6,153 nucleotides of DNA, taken from the NCBI GenBank assembly GCA_030432505.1, contig JAUIHA010000053.1:1-6153 (forward strand). Direction: 5' to 3'. A model generated the notes under the pieces. It did not search any database. It saw nothing but the letters and a program-made list of their open reading frames with translations, and was not told the DNA's origin. Below are positions 5,363 to 6,153 of the stretch, piece after piece (within the stretch, counting starts at the first letter, position 1; each line of letters opens with the position of its first letter). The stretch is from a bacterium. Lineage in GTDB: Bacteria; Babelota; Babeliae; Babelales; RVW-14. The position numbers and the translations under genes are program-made.

Positions 5363-6153
5363 ATACGAAAGCGCCCTTTTCACTGTATATTCACTGGCCC
5401 TTCTGCTCAAAAAAATGCCACTACTGTGAGTTTGTAGCACTCGAGCAACATGAAGATTATCAAGAGGCATATCATAAATCGCTGCTAAAAGAGATAAACC
5501 TTTATGCACAAAGCCTTGAAGGTAAAGGGCATATCTCCACTATTTTCATTGGTGGTGGAACGCCAAGCCTGTATGATACCGAGTGGATGGAAGAGCTTTT
5601 TGCGACACTTCATCACAACTTTGATTTAAGCGATACCAGTGAAATCGCCATGGAATCAAACCCGGCAGATATCACTGAAGAAAAGCTTGATGCATGGCTT
5701 GAGCTTGGCATTAACCGCTTAAGCATTGGCGTGCAAGTACTTGATGATGATATTCTCTTTAAGCTGAATCGACGTCAGCGAACTCGTGATGTTCTTAATG
5801 CTATGCGCATTGCCCCAAAATATTTTGAAAATATTTCAGCCGATTTAATTTTAGGCCTGCCCGAAGTTTCTCAAGCAACGTGGGATTATACAATTCAAGA
5901 GGCAATGAGCTGGCCACTTAAACATATTTCTATGTACTTTTTAACTGTACATGAAAAAACACCACTCTACTTTGGTGTTCAACGTGGTGACATTAAACTT
6001 GCCAGCGAAACTGAAATTGTTGAAAACTACAAAAAGACCGTTGATATTTTTGCACAGCATGGTTTTGAACAATACGAAACATCAAATTATGCAAAGCCCG
6101 GCTATACTTCAATTCACAACCAAGCATACTGGGAACGCAAGCCATATAAAGGC
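5359..6153 (+). CDS. hemW: HemW-type radical SAM heme chaperone (3' end outside window)
   Basis: The frame is open from ATG 5359 to the right edge, giving the first 265 residues of a protein that is usually about 370-380 long. The radical SAM cluster motif is C16-x3-C20-x2-C23 followed by EF (CSKKCHYCEF). An aromatic residue after the last motif position fits HemW; coproporphyrinogen dehydrogenase HemN has an extra cysteine there. Further marks are GGGTPS (65-70, SAM binding), ESNP (99-102), NRLSIGVQ (119-126), DLILGLP (162-168) and YETSNYAKPG (239-248) followed by HN and W258. HemW was long annotated as an oxygen-independent coproporphyrinogen III oxidase, but is now viewed as a protein that binds heme and delivers it to target proteins. 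The start overlaps the upstream stop by 4 bases and has no strong ribosome site, indicating translation coupled to the upstream gene. Confidence 0.93.
   Translation, partial: MNTKAPFSLYIHWPFCSKKCHYCEFVALEQHEDYQEAYHKSLLKEINLYAQSLEGKGHISTIFIGGGTPSLYDTEWMEELFATLHHNFDLSDTSEIAMESNPADITEEKLDAWLELGINRLSIGVQVLDDDILFKLNRRQRTRDVLNAMRIAPKYFENISADLILGLPEVSQATWDYTIQEAMSWPLKHISMYFLTVHEKTPLYFGVQRGDIKLASETEIVENYKKTVDIFAQHGFEQYETSNYAKPGYTSIHNQAYWERKPYKG

Noticed and set aside
5359..6153. HemN, oxygen-independent coproporphyrinogen III dehydrogenase
   Set aside because: The cluster motif is followed by EF rather than the extra cysteine of HemN, and the NRLSIGVQ and YETSNYAKPG segments fit HemW.
1..6153. tRNA genes, CRISPR arrays, insertion sequences or attachment sites
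   Set aside because: No cloverleaf with a GTTCRA-type arm, no regularly spaced repeats and no transposase or integrase was seen; the window is almost fully coding on one strand.

Overview
This is an AT-rich bacterial window (roughly 40% G+C by eye) with every supported gene on the + strand. It holds seven genes: an ankyrin-repeat protein cut by the left edge, an SDF-family amino acid:cation symporter, seryl-tRNA synthetase (serS), a DUF58 protein, a small membrane protein resembling the DUF4381/BatD C-terminal family, a short secreted protein of unknown function, and hemW cut by the right edge. An ankyrin protein beside a solute importer and compact housekeeping genes suggests a host-associated bacterium with a small genome. 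Candidatus Dependentiae (TM6/Babeliales) is my best guess, with Chlamydiae or a Legionella/Coxiella-like lineage as alternatives. No rRNA or other lineage marker is present, so this is inference only.

Layout. Positions 2-865 carry the last 287 residues of the ankyrin protein, followed by a clear hairpin terminator (894-922). A leader of about 190 bases (866-1059) holds a possible promoter and two inverted repeats. It is followed by a tight co-directional block: symporter (1060-2232), serS (2246-3487), DUF58 protein (3500-4387) and DUF4381-like protein (4389-4895), with gaps of 13, 12 and 1 bases. A 92-base gap with the best promoter-like sequence of the window (4905-4932) precedes a second unit. 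This unit consists of the secreted protein (4988-5362) and hemW (5359 to the edge), which overlap by 4 bases (ATGA).

How the genes may work together. The symporter lacks the arginine that binds the side-chain carboxylate in aspartate/glutamate transporters, and its last helix resembles the serine/threonine transporter SstT. It sits directly upstream of serS, so a serine-import and serine-charging pairing is plausible. The DUF58 and DUF4381-like pair is the core of the MoxR-associated (Bat/aerotolerance-type) gene set, but here it lacks adjacent moxR and vWA-TPR partners. The hemW product is a radical SAM protein now regarded as a heme chaperone.

No mobile element, CRISPR array, tRNA or rRNA was seen. 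The most useful points for follow-up are the unusual symporter binding site, the variant class II motif 3 in SerRS, the orphan DUF58 pair, the secreted protein coupled to hemW, and the lysine/arginine-rich insert in the ankyrin protein.
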